From the NCBI RefSeq assembly GCF_004324835.1, contig NW_021163074.1, positions 62,001-126,000 on the forward strand: 64,000 bases of DNA, given 5' to 3'. Of the stretch, positions 12,401 to 22,945 are shown one piece after another (position 1 is the stretch's first letter; each line of letters starts with the position of its first letter). The notes beneath the pieces were generated by a model. The model saw only the letters and a program-made list of their open reading frames with translations. It searched no databases and was not told where the DNA came from. This stretch comes from Dendronephthya gigantea (taxonomy: Eukaryota > Cnidaria > Anthozoa > Malacalcyonacea > Nephtheidae). The position numbers and the translations under genes were made by a program.

Positions 12401-13958
12401 AACTTTTCAAATTGTTGAGGAATTGTGCAGATGTGTTCCTTCAAGTTAGGAAATGAACTGGTCAACATTTTTCGGAACGCTTCTATTGGCACGACTGTAA
12501 CAGTATAAAATATCTTTTGTTATGTCTTAAATTTAGGACAATCTTACAGAGCACACCCGTATACATACGGGAGAGTTCAAACACCGATGTCCTGTGTGTA
12601 ATAAAGGAATGGGTGGACCGAAGAAACTGTTGCTACACATGCAGCAAAAACACTCCGGAGTGAACGAGGTAATCCCGGAGAAGCCAACTATGGTTAGTGA
12701 GAGTGTGCTTCTAGCGACCAGCCAGGCTGCTACGGTTGTCTCACCCGTTACCACGACCACCACAACTGAGAGTGCAGATGCCAGCGCTGCATCATGGGTA
12801 CAACAGAATATCACTGGGGAGAAAACTGGTCCAGAGGCTGAGGCCACGCCGGCGGTTGCTAGTCCTGCAAGTGTTTCTGCAATGTCCGAAGATTTCCAGC
12901 CTGAACAGTAAGGGATGCACGTTATTGCATCTTGGTTTTTAGATGAAAAAGAGATGATAAAATGTATTTACCATGCACTGCGTCTCAACTAAATTATCAG
13001 AAAACTACCACGTGAGGCCATCAGTAGCGTAGCCAGCCTGTCGATTTGTCCCGCTATGCTAATATTTTAATGTTCACTGACTTTGAAAACAATAGATTTC
13101 TAAAGATATGAATAATTATAATAACTCGAAATTTACATAGCGGGACAAAATCGTCAGGCTGGCTACGCCACTGGAGGCCATCAGGCAATGAATTGTGCAT
13201 TTATCGAGTGTCAACTCATATAGAGTTTCCTCGCATTATAGTACGAAAGTCAAAACCCCATAGTATCCTTCCATCTTGGTAATATTTCTATAAATCTTTA
13301 CGATATAGACTGCCGAGATAATTATGCTACATGAGTAGTAATGGCCGCACTGGCATAGCGGTGATGATAAACCTAATTCTGTCCCATTTTAGACATATGT
13401 TAATATGTTAATTGTATTTTTTGTAGAGAGCAACGCGGTCCAGGCGAAGGTAGACAGCCGATACAGGAAGTAACCAACGATATACACCATCAGCAGCAGC
13501 AACAAGATGTTCATCAGCAACAGCAACCAGAAATGCACCATCAACAAGAACCAGAAATGCACCATCAACAACCAGAAGTACATGACCAACAAACGGAACA
13601 CGACAGTGGTTCTCTAGTAGAACTACAGCACCACCAAACAATATTACACCACCATCAAGAGGCGTCGCAAAACCCACCCCAGGTGGCACTTCGACCTTTG
13701 ATGGAACACCAAGAACAACAACAACCAAATATGCCACAGCAAATTATCATTCAACCTCAAACTATGATAATCACTCCTCCTCAGGGCTCTCCCCCGCGTG
13801 TGTCAGTCCATTATCTCTCATCTAACACAACGTCACAACCCCAAACGTCATACGCGTCGACGTTACAACAGAATGTACCTAGCGTCACCCAAAGTGATAC
13901 AGTATTACTTCATGAAGTGTTGAGTGAGCTGGCCACAAGATCGCTTTTTAACTCATAA
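9412..13958 (+). CDS. C2H2 zinc-finger transcription-factor-like protein, 724 aa
   Basis: Eight exons with matching phases: 9412-9535, 9683-9816, 9928-10132, 10416-10810, 11245-11405, 11542-11794, 12537-12907, 13427-13958. The N terminus carries one C2HC-type finger (CGKCKAEF...HKRVSC). Exons 4-7 carry ten C2H2 fingers, including one with an enlarged Cys spacing in the context [16 protein letters not shown]. Linkers are mostly short TGEK-like variants ([28 protein letters not shown]). The C terminus is rich in Ser/Thr and then in Gln/His (exon 8, repeated MHHQQ-type units), typical of an activation or interaction domain. DNA binding in the nucleus is inferred from the finger array. The N-terminal C2HC finger recalls vertebrate ZNF341, but orthology is not established. 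The gene at 54090-59549 has the same architecture. Confidence 0.88.
12193..12503. mobile_element. 310-bp fold-back element in zinc-finger intron 6
   Basis: Arms of about 145 bp start TTACAGTCATGCCAATAGAAGC and return as GCTTCTATTGGCACGACTGTAA. They share the long stretches AGGAACACATCTGCACAATTCC and TTCCTGTTTCATTGACCAATC with their reverse complements. The arms are nearly contiguous, with a short AT-rich loop near 12345. No ORF is present. The family is unassigned and no clear target-site duplication was seen. Confidence 0.85.
13022..13173. mobile_element. hAT-type MITE (152 bp) in zinc-finger intron 7
   Basis: Terminal inverted repeats begin CAGTAGCGTAGCCAGCCTG and end in the complement CAGGCTGGCTACGCCACTG; the arms continue through GATTTTGTCCCGCTATG with few mismatches. 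The flanks are a perfect 8-bp direct repeat, GAGGCCAT, at 13014-13021 and 13174-13181. CAG termini plus 8-bp target-site duplications are hallmarks of hAT elements. No coding sequence is present. Confidence 0.9.
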
Positions 13959-14609
13959 AAAGAACTTTTACTAGTCTTCCTCGTGTGATAATGAACTTAT
14001 AGTGATATAATTAAATTTGGATGACAATTAGGTGTAGGTCTAAGATAATTAAGATTGCATCCTTGTGTGATGAAATTAAATATGAGTAGGCCACACCTAT
14101 GGTTTATCTAGCGAGATCAATTAGCGTTTGTTATTGCCTAGGTGCTCATAACGTTTGATCAATCTGCTGTAAAAATACGATATAGAATATTAAGTATTAG
14201 CCGGGAATTTTTTGCCAGAATCATCTCTATGCAGTATCGCAGTAATAGATTTTGGTTTTTTGAACCCATCGTCATGAAATTGTCGAAAGTAGATATTAAC
14301 TGAGTCCGTATTTTAGATTTTTTAAATCCGTATTTACCATCGCAGAATTAGTGAACTGAATCGTCCCACCGAGCAGTTATTGCCCAGGGACTCAAAGGTA
14401 GTTGTTGATCATCGTCGTTAGCAAATTTTTTAACTCTAAGTGAATTTCGCGAGTTTGTTACCTTTCATCCTCGTTTTTGTGAGATGTTTCTCGTCAATCA
14501 CCCGGATTATGTGCCTTGAGTGGTTATCTGTCTTTAGTGTAGATCAGTTTATTGTTAGTAAATAGTAAAACAGCTTGTACATGTACATTACGTTTATTAA
14601 ACATTTATG
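13959..14609. other. Zinc-finger gene 3' UTR and spacer
   Basis: This 650-bp non-coding stretch directly follows the stop codon at 13956-13958. An ATTAAA-type signal lies at about 14596 (GTTTATTAAACATTTATG), a candidate polyadenylation site. LINE-like sequence in the opposite orientation starts immediately beyond. No other feature is seen. Confidence 0.45.
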
Positions 14610-15765
14610 TCACATATGCCTAGTCACTATCGCCAGCCCCTGATGTATAGCATGGACTAGTGGACTGCGTCCACAACGTTCTCTCCTGTAGAAATAATGA
14701 TATAAACTACCTTTATCCAATCTCGTTTCCTTCTTCCTTACGTTTTTTACTTGTTTTGGCAGCAATTCATGAAGCCGGTGATTCGGATCGATCAAATCTT
14801 TAATCATTAGTATACATGCTTTGTTTCTGTGTTCTTCCAGGGATTCCAGTTTACTCACGTTTAATTCAGTGCTACTATAGTCCCTATGTCCAGATGACCA
14901 GGATATATATTAAGAGCCCTTCTCTGAACTCTTTCTACATTATCCTTTTGCATCTTATTCAAGGACAAATCGAATAACTGTACAGTACATTAGAACATCA
15001 AAAGATCCTCGATGGGTGCTCCGTACCTTCTTAAAATGTTTAAAAAATGTAATCGCTTCGTTGCCTTTTTTACGATATATTCTTTGTTAGTCGTCTATTT
15101 AAAATCGTCATCGATCTATAATCCAAGCAATTTATAAGAGATCACTCGCGATACTTGACAACCGGCGATATATTATTAATCGATGGTTTATCTGTTTTAT
15201 TCCTTCGGAAATCAATAATCAGTTTCCTTACATTTTCCTTCGTTCAGTTCCATCATCTCATCTCTGGTAAACTTACTTTATCCACCCATTCCCTGTGAGA
15301 TTGCAATTGGACTTTCCGATGTAAGGATGATGCATCAATCACTTAATACGAGGTGGTATCGTCCATAAACTTTATTACATCTTGTTCCTCAGATGTTTCG
15401 CAGAGTGAAGTCTCACTATCGGGTTTGGATCGGAAGATCATTAATTTTCAGGATAAAAGATATTGGCCCCGATTTGGTTTCCTGTGGTACACCAACGTAG
15501 ATTCGTTTTAAAATTGATTGTTCCCCTTGAAACGTTGTTATTTGGAATCTTCCGTGGAGATAAGATGCAAACCAAGCAATCAAGTTCGGGCCTGACACCA
15601 ATTTTAAGAAGTGACTTATTATGGTCGATTAAATCGAAGGCCTCGCGAAAGTCAAGGAAGATGATGCGAATGGCCTTCTTAGTATTGTCCATAGCATATT
15701 ATGCATAAATTGTTGATGATCCAGGCCAGGGAGCCCACCGTATTGGCATCGACTTATTTTATCTC
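14610..15765 (-). mobile_element. Broken CR1-like LINE, reverse-transcriptase 3' part (copy B)
   Basis: Read on the minus strand, 15692-15416 encodes RT motif A (IIFLDFREAFDLIDHNK) and a VPQ-type motif B in two overlapping frames. 14950-14610 gives the C-terminal region (ERVQRRALNIYPGH; LEEHRNKACILMIKDLIDPNHRLHELLP), typical of LINE tails. The RT is split among frames, so a frameshift lies near 15500-15600 and further stops follow. The endonuclease part is missing, so it is 5'-truncated. It belongs to the same broad family as the LINE at 16057-19600. Confidence 0.75.
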
Positions 15766-15769
15766 CAGC

Positions 15770-16050
15770 AACGCAGCAGGATGGAAATGGTATTACTCGT
15801 AATGAAAAAATAATAATAAAAAACAGTAATAAAAGCATATAAACTCGTAACTGAAAGAGACGCCGCACTAAACTTCCCATGCGATTTTGACTGAATTTTT
15901 GGTTGTACTAAAGCCCCGTTTACAATGCAGTAAAACTCGTTAACTACGCCTTGCATAGTTTAATCCTAGTTAGTTCAGAAATACACAACTCTTAAGTGCT
16001 AATTCTGTCCTTAACTACAGGTACGTAGAAGTTAATAGACCTTATGCATA
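15770..16050. repeat. Dispersed repeat R, copy 1
   Basis: The sequence from ACGCAGCAGGATGGAAATGG through GAGACGCCGCACTAAAC, CTAAAGCCCCGTTTACAATG and TAACTACGCCTTGCATAG recurs at 31630-32070. It has no ORF and separates two LINE pieces, suggesting insertion between or into them. The conserved CCCCGTTTACA block resembles the termini of the fold-back elements. Confidence 0.7.
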
Positions 16051-18255
16051 ATGACGTATTAAGCCAGGTCATCAGATAGATATGTAGGAAGATTCGAATG
16101 GAAGACTTCACAGGCATATTCTGGCAACACTGATCGAACACATGCATTATAGAATTGAATTAAATATTTTTCTTCCACATCAGCTCGTCACATTTGTTTT
16201 AGAAGATAAAGTCGTTTTGAAGCTTTAGCAACCACCGTTTGTATGTGTTTGATCCATTTAAGATCGTTAGGATTAATCCCAGAACTTTCGCTGATTTTAC
16301 AATTTCAAGATGTCGTCGATTCATAGTAATTGGATCAAACATACCTTCGGAATATTGAATCCTCATCTCTTTACATTTTTCGGGGTGTGATATGTAATTT
16401 ATTCTGTTCAGACCAATTAACAATTTTATCAACAGCTGGCTGCAGTGCGCTATTGCTGTGTTTAGGAGTGACTCGGGAAACTGTAGTGTCATCTGCATAT
16501 TTCCACATATCTTCTGAGGGCTCGCCGGAAAGTCAGAGGTCGTTAATCATAGGAAGAAAGAGCCAGGGCCTGAGTTTTGTTCCTTAAGGGACTTCTGCTG
16601 GAACGCGCAAAAAATTTGAGTAACAATCCGTGTCAATTCTCACTCTTTGAAAACGATTCCGTAAAAAATCTACAATCCAATTTATAATTGCTGGTTTTAT
16701 ACCATAGTCATACAGTTTGGCAACCAGAAGGTTGTGATCAACCGTATCGAAAGCCTTTTTATAATCTAACAAAATCACTCTAACCGCGGAGCCTGTTCCA
16801 TCAGTAGCGGACAACTATTTGTGGAGCATTGAAATTAAGGCAAATTTTGTAAAAAAATCAAATTATAAATCCAAATTGTTTTGGGTCAATAATATTTAAA
16901 AGATTAGGTTTCAATTCATGTTGGATAACAAAATCCTCAGCAATTTTGAATAACGTTGATGTCAAAGATATCGGTCGTAGGTCTTTGTTAAAGTCTTCGA
17001 TATTTTGAGCTTTTGCCCGCTTTGGAAGTGGAGAAATGTCTGCGATTTTCCATACATTTGGCACTTTGTATTCAATAAATGAATAATTAAGAACATCTGT
17101 TTTTTTTACAGCTGGGGCAATTATATCAGCATATGTTTTTAATAACCAAGCAGGTAGATTGTCCGGACCATTGTCTTGCACCTGCTTTAGACTTGTTGAT
17201 TCGCCGAAGTTTCTCTACTAATGACTCCAGAGTAACTTGAATACATTCATCAGTATATCATATGGGAAACGCAGGTCCACGGGTATATAAGGGTGAGTAA
17301 TCATTCATTACGCCAATTAAAGCCTCGTTGATTCTATTTGCTAATTTTTGACCGTTATTGGAATCGTTATCATAGGAAATAGTTCCTGGTTATAGTTTTC
17401 CGGTTAGGTTTTAGACCGGATAGTTGCTTCACTTCATGCCACCAATCACTAGGTTTGCAGTCGGATAGTTTTTGTATTTTTGCTTTATAATAACGTTTTC
17501 GACACTTTTTTCTTTCCCTATTTACCTTATTTCGTAGCAGCCTCAAAAGAAATGTTTCTCCGGAGGTAAAAGCTTTTTGCCTTTTCAGGATCAAACGTTC
17601 CTGCGTCATCCATGGGCGATCGTTGACTTGTACTTTTGTCTTTCGTTCTGGCATGATTGTATTTAAACCGTAATTTATAACTTGTGTAAAAACTGAGAGT
17701 TCATTCTTCACTAGAGTGATGACATCCCAGGAATCCCATGGGACATTTGTTAGAAAACGCCCTAAACAGGCAACATTACTAGCTCTCTTATCAGGAAATT
17801 TAATAATTTTCTTTTGTGTTTCCATCGCTTTTCGTAATTCGGGAATTACGGTGACAGTAATGTGGTCAGACAAACCAAAAGGAGGGCCAGCAACTGGCGA
17901 ACTATAATAAGCTTTCAAGTTGGTAAAAATTTGATCGAGTGTATTCGGCCCTCTGGTAGGAAAATTGATAATAGGCTTTAGTTGAAAACTTTTAGCAGCA
18001 TGTTTGAAATCAAGTTTGTTATTATCACCCAGTAAAATTATTCCACAACTTGTATAATTCACTTCAATATATTCCAATTAGGTTTTCAGATATTCGAGCA
18101 ATTCACTATTGTTAGCATTTGGAGGGTGATAAAGGACGCCAACAATTATCCACGAAAAATTACAGGGAAGTCGTTTTGGTTGTAACATTACCCATAACAC
18201 TTCATGATCGTCATGGTAGAGTTCACCAAGGAGTTTACATATTATTTTTTATATA

Positions 18256-18364
18256 CAGGGTGAGTAAAAAAACCCTGACACCTTTGAAATTCAAATTAGG
18301 CGCATTGAGCTGTAATGTGACAGAAGTTGCCTAAAATATCTCATTGGTATACGAAGCATACCAA
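18256..18364. repeat. One end of a CAGGGTG mariner-like MITE
   Basis: TA followed by CAGGGTGAGTAAAAAAACC at 18256 closely resembles the ends of the two MITEs at 47324-48152 (CAGGGTGTCCCAAAAAAAAC). The matching opposite terminus was not located before the next element. It lies within the LINE between its ORF1 and endonuclease parts. Confidence 0.45.
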
Positions 18365-18367
18365 TGA

Positions 18368-18518
18368 AGGCTAGTTTCCACTCAGGAAAAATCTTCTTTG
18401 GATCGGGACGGACAGGAAAATTTCCTTTGTCGGTAAGTTCTCAGGCGTCGTTTATACAAAGGAAACTTCCCTGTCCTGTCCGATCCAAAGGAGAATTTTC
18501 CTGAGTGGAAACTAACCT
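18368..18518. mobile_element. Palindromic MITE (151 bp), TGA target duplication
   Basis: The arm AGGCTAGTTTCCACTCAGG ... TCTTTGGATCGGGACGGACAGG returns as CCTGTCCTGTCCGATCCAAAGG ... CCTGAGTGGAAACTAACCT. The flanks are TGA on both sides (18365-18367, 18519-18521). The element is inserted in the LINE. The short TNA duplication and GGC start fit PIF/Harbinger-type non-autonomous elements. Confidence 0.85.
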
Positions 18519-19600
18519 TGAGATTGCATTCTGTTTGCTCTAGGTTTGTACGCTTCTTTTAGGGCGGGCTTTTCTTTTAAAGCAGGCTTATCGATTATTA
18601 CCACAGAATCATTGAGCGTGTTATTTGGTTGACTGACTGTACTTATTCTGCATGCCTCTACGCCTACGATACTTGGGTTTTCCGCTCTCGAATTGGAGTG
18701 ATTGCACTTTTTTAGTGTTTGAATTTCTATCGAAAAAGTTACGTTTATAGGCAATCGGCTTGTTAAACGGATTTTTGACTGTTTCATTTCCTTGGCAGGA
18801 ATTACTAGGTCGCTTCTGCAAATTAATAGATCAGATGACTCAGATTGCATATTTAAAAATCTATTATTTTGCATTTTACGATATTGTTCGATTTGCGTGG
18901 GAAGAGAATCGGCAAGGTTACACCGCGCAAAACTAGTCGACATCTGGTAAGACTGTCCATGGTAATCGTTTAATTCAACATTGGTTGGAATGCTCGCTTC
19001 AACAATAGAGGGCTTTGGTAATTTGCATTGGTGATTTGAACTTGTTTGTATGATTTTATCGAAGGACTTTTTCTTGTTGTTCGAGCTTTCGATTTTTGAT
19101 TTTTTCTTCATCAAGTTCCGAGCGCATTCTAGATACTTCATTCATCAAATCATGGGCCCCCAGCAGCAAATAATTCTGTGAACTGATCAACGATTGCATA
19201 GCGTCTACTCTATTTTGCAAAATTTTGATGTTAAGAACGACGTTCTCCATGCTTGAATGAACTAGAGTTTGCTTCCAACATTCGTTTATCGGATCTGTAG
19301 ATATATAGATGTAGCTTCGCATAGGGTTTTTTAACATAAAAAGTGCCGTGTTCACCGATTTGTCCATTAAAAACTAAACTATTCAGCTTACCAGGATACC
19401 ATGTAACAATGAATTAAAGGTCATTACTATCAAATCTTCGAGCGCAGCCGCCGGGTGTTCGCCAATTGCCAACTTGCTTGAGGGTATTTTCAACGAATTC
19501 CTTCAGTTTATCAAAGTTATTTTCCCAAGATAATCTTTTCTTGTTATAAACAATATCTCCAGAGGTAACATGGCTACAAATATCATAAAATACCATTCAA

Positions 19601-19866
19601 TTGCGAAATCTTTGACATATCGATCAGAGCTGCCAGATGTACGACCTTCCATGGTCAGTGAGTGATGACATTAGCGTTGACAACCATAGAGATTATGGTT
19701 GACAACCACGATAGCATGGCGTCAGACCTAGCCTCCTCCACAGGCGTCGCTAGCTTTCTTTGGGGCTTCCCTTGGGGTTGCGCTGGCTTACCCTGGGATG
19801 CGTCAGACCATTAGAAGTTTATTTCGTATCTGACTAGGCCAATTCGTCTAAACAAGGTACAGATAG
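19601..19866. other. Spacer between LINE and inverted duplication
   Basis: No ORF or clear element. It contains short internal duplications (GACAACCATAGAGATTATGGT / GACAACCACGATAGCATGG) and two GCGTCAGACC motifs about 90 bp apart, which may be ends of an unrecognised short repeat. Confidence 0.4.
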
Positions 19867-21384
19867 TAGTCAACATGCACAATTCAACGAGAACGAACGA
19901 GTAGCTTCATTAACCGAGCGACTCAGTTTTCTGCACTCGTTTAAACTCGCCTGGCTACTGGATGAGACCTTAAATATGAATTTTCGACAAGCACTTAGAC
20001 GAATGTGATAATTTTATTCCGTTCCAAGCCATTAGCATAAACAATTCAATGACAAGGAACAAATAAAACTTCAAACCCAGACGACTTGTTTACGGAAAAG
20101 TTGAACAATTAGCGTGTCAATTACCGTGATGATATCAGTAAATTGCAGTATATTTTAAGCAATGCACTCATGAAAGTTGTGTATAGCCCTTTGCTTGCTA
20201 TGTAATTAAATGCTTTTAAAATATTCTTCAAACAGCTTTGACTTTGCTACGGACAATGCCTCCTCGTCAAGTTGTAAGGTTAGGAAACCGGCGAAGAAAG
20301 GAGTATAATTTTAAGGCCGCAAAGACTACCAATTTGTTGAAACTCTCAATTAACAACTAACAAGGCGGATGATTGCAACAAAGGGTTTACCTCATCGTTC
20401 AATATTATGTAATTTTCTTCCGATATTTCAATACTTGCTCTAATCGCAGATGACGGTTGAACAGATGACGTTCAACCATTACACATTTGATGTTGGGGTT
20501 TCCGTTTATACGTTTACAGGTAGCGATATTTTACTCAATGAATTTCTCTGTAATTATTCGCATGTTTAATCATGCAATTTTTGTTTGGCTCGACCTTTTA
20601 CAAATGAATTGAATAGCCATGCCATAATTATGCTGTGTTTTCTTGGGGATTCATCCCTATATACATTCATACGGTTCAAGTGTTTCCAAAACAACACATG
20701 TTTTCTGAGAGGGATGACTTAGAAGCAACCGCGACTGCTTTGCACTTGATGACTAGTTCACAGTTGTTTTCACAAAACACTGGTTTTATTTTCGGTATAC
20801 TTACCTGCGATTAGAGCAAGTATTGAAATATCAGAAGAAAATTACATAATATTGAACGTTGAGATCCACCCTTTGTTGCAATCATCCGCCTTGTTAGTTG
20901 TTAATTGAGAGTTTCAACAAATTGGTAGTCTTTGCGGCCTTAAAATTATACTCCTTTCTTCGTTTCCTAACCTTACAACTTGACAAGGTGGCATTGTCCG
21001 TAGCAAAGTCAAAGCTGTTTGCAGAATATTTTAAAAGCATTTAATTACATAGCAAGCAAAGGGCTATACACAACTCTCAAGAGTGCATTGCTTAAAATAT
21101 ACTGCAATTTATATCATCACGGTAATTATTGACACGCTAATTGTTCAACTTTTCCGTAAACAAGTCGTCTGGGTTTGAAGTTTTATTTGTTCCTTGTCAT
21201 TGAATTGTTTATGCTAATGGTTGGAACGGAATAAAATTATCACATTCGTCTAAGTGCTTGTCGAAAATTCATATTTAAGGTCTCATCCAGTAGCCACGCG
21301 AGTTTAAACGAGTGCAGACAACTGAGTCGCTCGGTTAATGAGGCTACTCGTTCGTTCTCGTTGAATTGTGCATGTTGACTACTT
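19867..21384. repeat. Large inverted duplication, arms about 580 bp
   Basis: The left arm 19867-20450 and right arm 20808-21384 are reverse complements with only scattered mismatches and small indels, by eye above 95% identical. Both start at AGTAGTCAACATGCAC and stop sharply at GCTCTAATCGCAG. The central 357 bp is unique. Each arm encodes the same short reading frame end (LTERLS.LHSFKLAWLLDET, ending LRRM then TGA), open on plus in the left arm and minus in the right arm. Only the right arm continues upstream as an ATG-bearing frame. There are no obvious terminal duplications, so this is an inverted segmental copy rather than a recognised transposon. Confidence 0.9.
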
Positions 21385-21509
21385 AAACCACAATTCTGCC
21401 GAAATTTAAACAGTAAACATAAAAAAAGGATATTGCGAGAAGATGGATGGAACACACGAAGTGCAACCAAGTTAGATCTTAAGTCTAAGGCCTTTAACAA
21501 CTCGGCCAT
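21240..21509 (-). CDS. Hypothetical 89-aa reading frame partly inside the inverted duplication
   Basis: ATG at 21509 opens a frame starting MAELLKALDLRSNLVALRV and ending in the arm-encoded segment LLDETLNMNFRQALRRM. The last 47 codons are preserved in the inverted copy at 19868-20008 with few substitutions and the same TGA. On the minus strand the arm's inner edge reads CGCAG followed by GTAAGTA, a good splice donor, so the right arm could be part of a transcribed unit. No domain is recognised. Conservation between arms may simply reflect recent duplication. Confidence 0.25.
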   Translation of the reverse strand: MAELLKALDLRSNLVALRVFHPSSRNILFLCLLFKFRQNCGLSSQHAQFNENERVASLTERLSCLHSFKLAWLLDETLNMNFRQALRRM

Positions 21510-21834
21510 TCTAGCATTTTGTATTTTAAAATAATAAGTATCTAAAAAACTTGTGTTATTTACGACAGGAATAAATAGTTATCTTTAAAAGGGGGAATCG
21601 GGAAATTGGTAAATCGGGGAATTGGGCAATCGGGGAATTGGGCTCATGATTTGAAAATGAATTAAACTTCTTATAATAAGTTCTTTGTTGTAGTTTACTT
21701 CATATATAAGAACACCTAAACCACATCGCCATGGTGACTCGAGCTCACATTTCGGTTAAGATATTTCAAAAGCTAAGCAAGATTTGAAAAATTGGTGAAA
21801 GAGTCTTATACATAATTTTACCTGTTCTTTTATA
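21510..21834. other. Spacer with short GGGAATTGGG-type tandem repeat
   Basis: Around 21590-21650 several degenerate copies of TCGGGGAATTGGGCAA occur in tandem. The rest is AT-rich without an ORF. Confidence 0.5.
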
Positions 21835-22461
21835 CACTAGCGGTCAAAAAGAACTGCTCAAAACAAGTTAAAATGCTCTCAAATGAACGTAACGGTCCCT
21901 CTAACAATATATACGAATAAATATAGACTAGATTACATGCTAAGCTATATGAAATATTAATATTTTGTTGATCCTTTGGCTTTATATAATTGATAACGAC
22001 CTTACACTAGCGTGGTATATTTTCTGCTAAGGTGGTAATCTTAACGGTCAAAAGAAATTCACTCAATGGACAGTCTTTACAGCAATGCATAAATCATGGA
22101 CGCTTTATGAATGAATTCCTTTCTTGCACTATCCCCTTGACTTTGTCCCACAGAATTTCAATAGGGTTAAGGGCTTTTGACAGTGCAGGCCAATCCATTT
22201 CTGTCACTCCCTCTTCCTGAAACCATTATTTGACTATATCTTGGAAGTGTGGCAAGTTGCATTACATTATTGAAATATTGTTTGGAATAAGAGAGTTATA
22301 CAAAATGCCTATAAAGCTCTCTCCTATATTCGCTTCTTTTGTATGAATTTGTATCTAAACAGTTCTTTTTGACCGCTAGTGTACAATAAAAGATAGATTG
22401 TTATGATTCCTGTTACATACGATAATAGCAACATTTGAGCAGTTCTTTTTGACCGCCAGTG
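21835..22461 (-). mobile_element. Tc1-like transposon remnant
   Basis: The left end after TA is CACTAGCGGTCAAAAAGAAC; the inverted match ends at 22381 (GTTCTTTTTGACCGCTAGTG, then TA), and a second, better-matching terminus ends at 22461 (GAGCAGTTCTTTTTGACCGC). On the minus strand about 22250-22110 encodes the transposase C-terminal signature WPALSKALNPIEILWDKVKG, the DDE-domain WPA(Q)SPDLNPIE(N)LW block of Tc1 elements with changes. Most of the transposase is deleted. The extra terminus suggests that two elements are nested or abutting. Confidence 0.85.
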
Positions 22462-22945
22462 TATGAAAGAAACTAAATATTCGTTGCCAATACCTTTTAA
22501 CAATTACAACTATCAACTGATGAGATCAGTGATTGATATTTTTGAGAAAAAAGCTTCACACAATTTTTAGTATTATTGATTTTATTAAAAACACCACTAT
22601 TTAACCTAAAATATACATCAGTTAAACTTGCATCTATTATATGGATCGAGCAAGTAATATCACACTATCACTACTAGTCTACTGCTACTTACCAATTTTT
22701 CAAATCTTGTCTAGCTTTGAACTGGTCGCAATCTTGGATTAACATTCATGTCATTATGGGTGGTTTTGATGACGCCACAACTCCACATGCAAGCGAGTTA
22801 ACCGCATAAAACTACTCTTAGATAGCAGTGTTGTTTAGGTGTTCTTTCAAATAAGGTAAACAAAATTTTCATTGTTAAAAAACAAAGAGATTTATTTTAG
22901 TTTCAAATATACGAGCCCCATTCTGTCAGAAATTCCGCACTTGAC
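22462..22945. other. Spacer before fucosyltransferase copy 1
   Basis: AT-rich, without an ORF or recognised repeat. The segment shared with the 34268-36080 duplication begins at about 22946. Confidence 0.4.

Larger units (their letters stand above)
16057..19600 (-). mobile_element. Broken CR1-like LINE (copy A) with ORF1, endonuclease and RT
   Basis: On the minus strand, 19596-18520 carries ORF1-like pieces: a N-terminal piece containing KQVGNWRTPGGCARRF, and a coil-rich piece (19367-18512) with MRSELDEEKIKNRKLEQQEK. After a MITE insertion, 18240-17370 encodes the APE-type endonuclease C-terminal half (VGVLYHPPNANN; IILLGDNNKLDFKHA; GPPFGLSDHITV). 17181-16858 is the RT N-terminal part (PLPKRAKAQNIEDFNKDLRPISLTS), 16814-16584 has motif A LLDYKKAFDTVDHN, and about 16500 has YADDTTVSRV. 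16190-16057 ends with CVRSVLPEYACEVFHSNLP. Several in-frame stops (for example near 18080 and 16370) and frame changes show it is dead. The domain order fits a CR1/L2-type non-LTR retrotransposon. Confidence 0.85.

Noticed and set aside
14610-19600. Host genes from the minus-strand frames
   Set aside because: Endonuclease and reverse-transcriptase motifs in LINE order, with stops and frame changes, show dead non-LTR retrotransposons.
22032-22220. Plus-strand 62-codon gene
   Set aside because: It is the antisense of the Tc1-like transposase tail.
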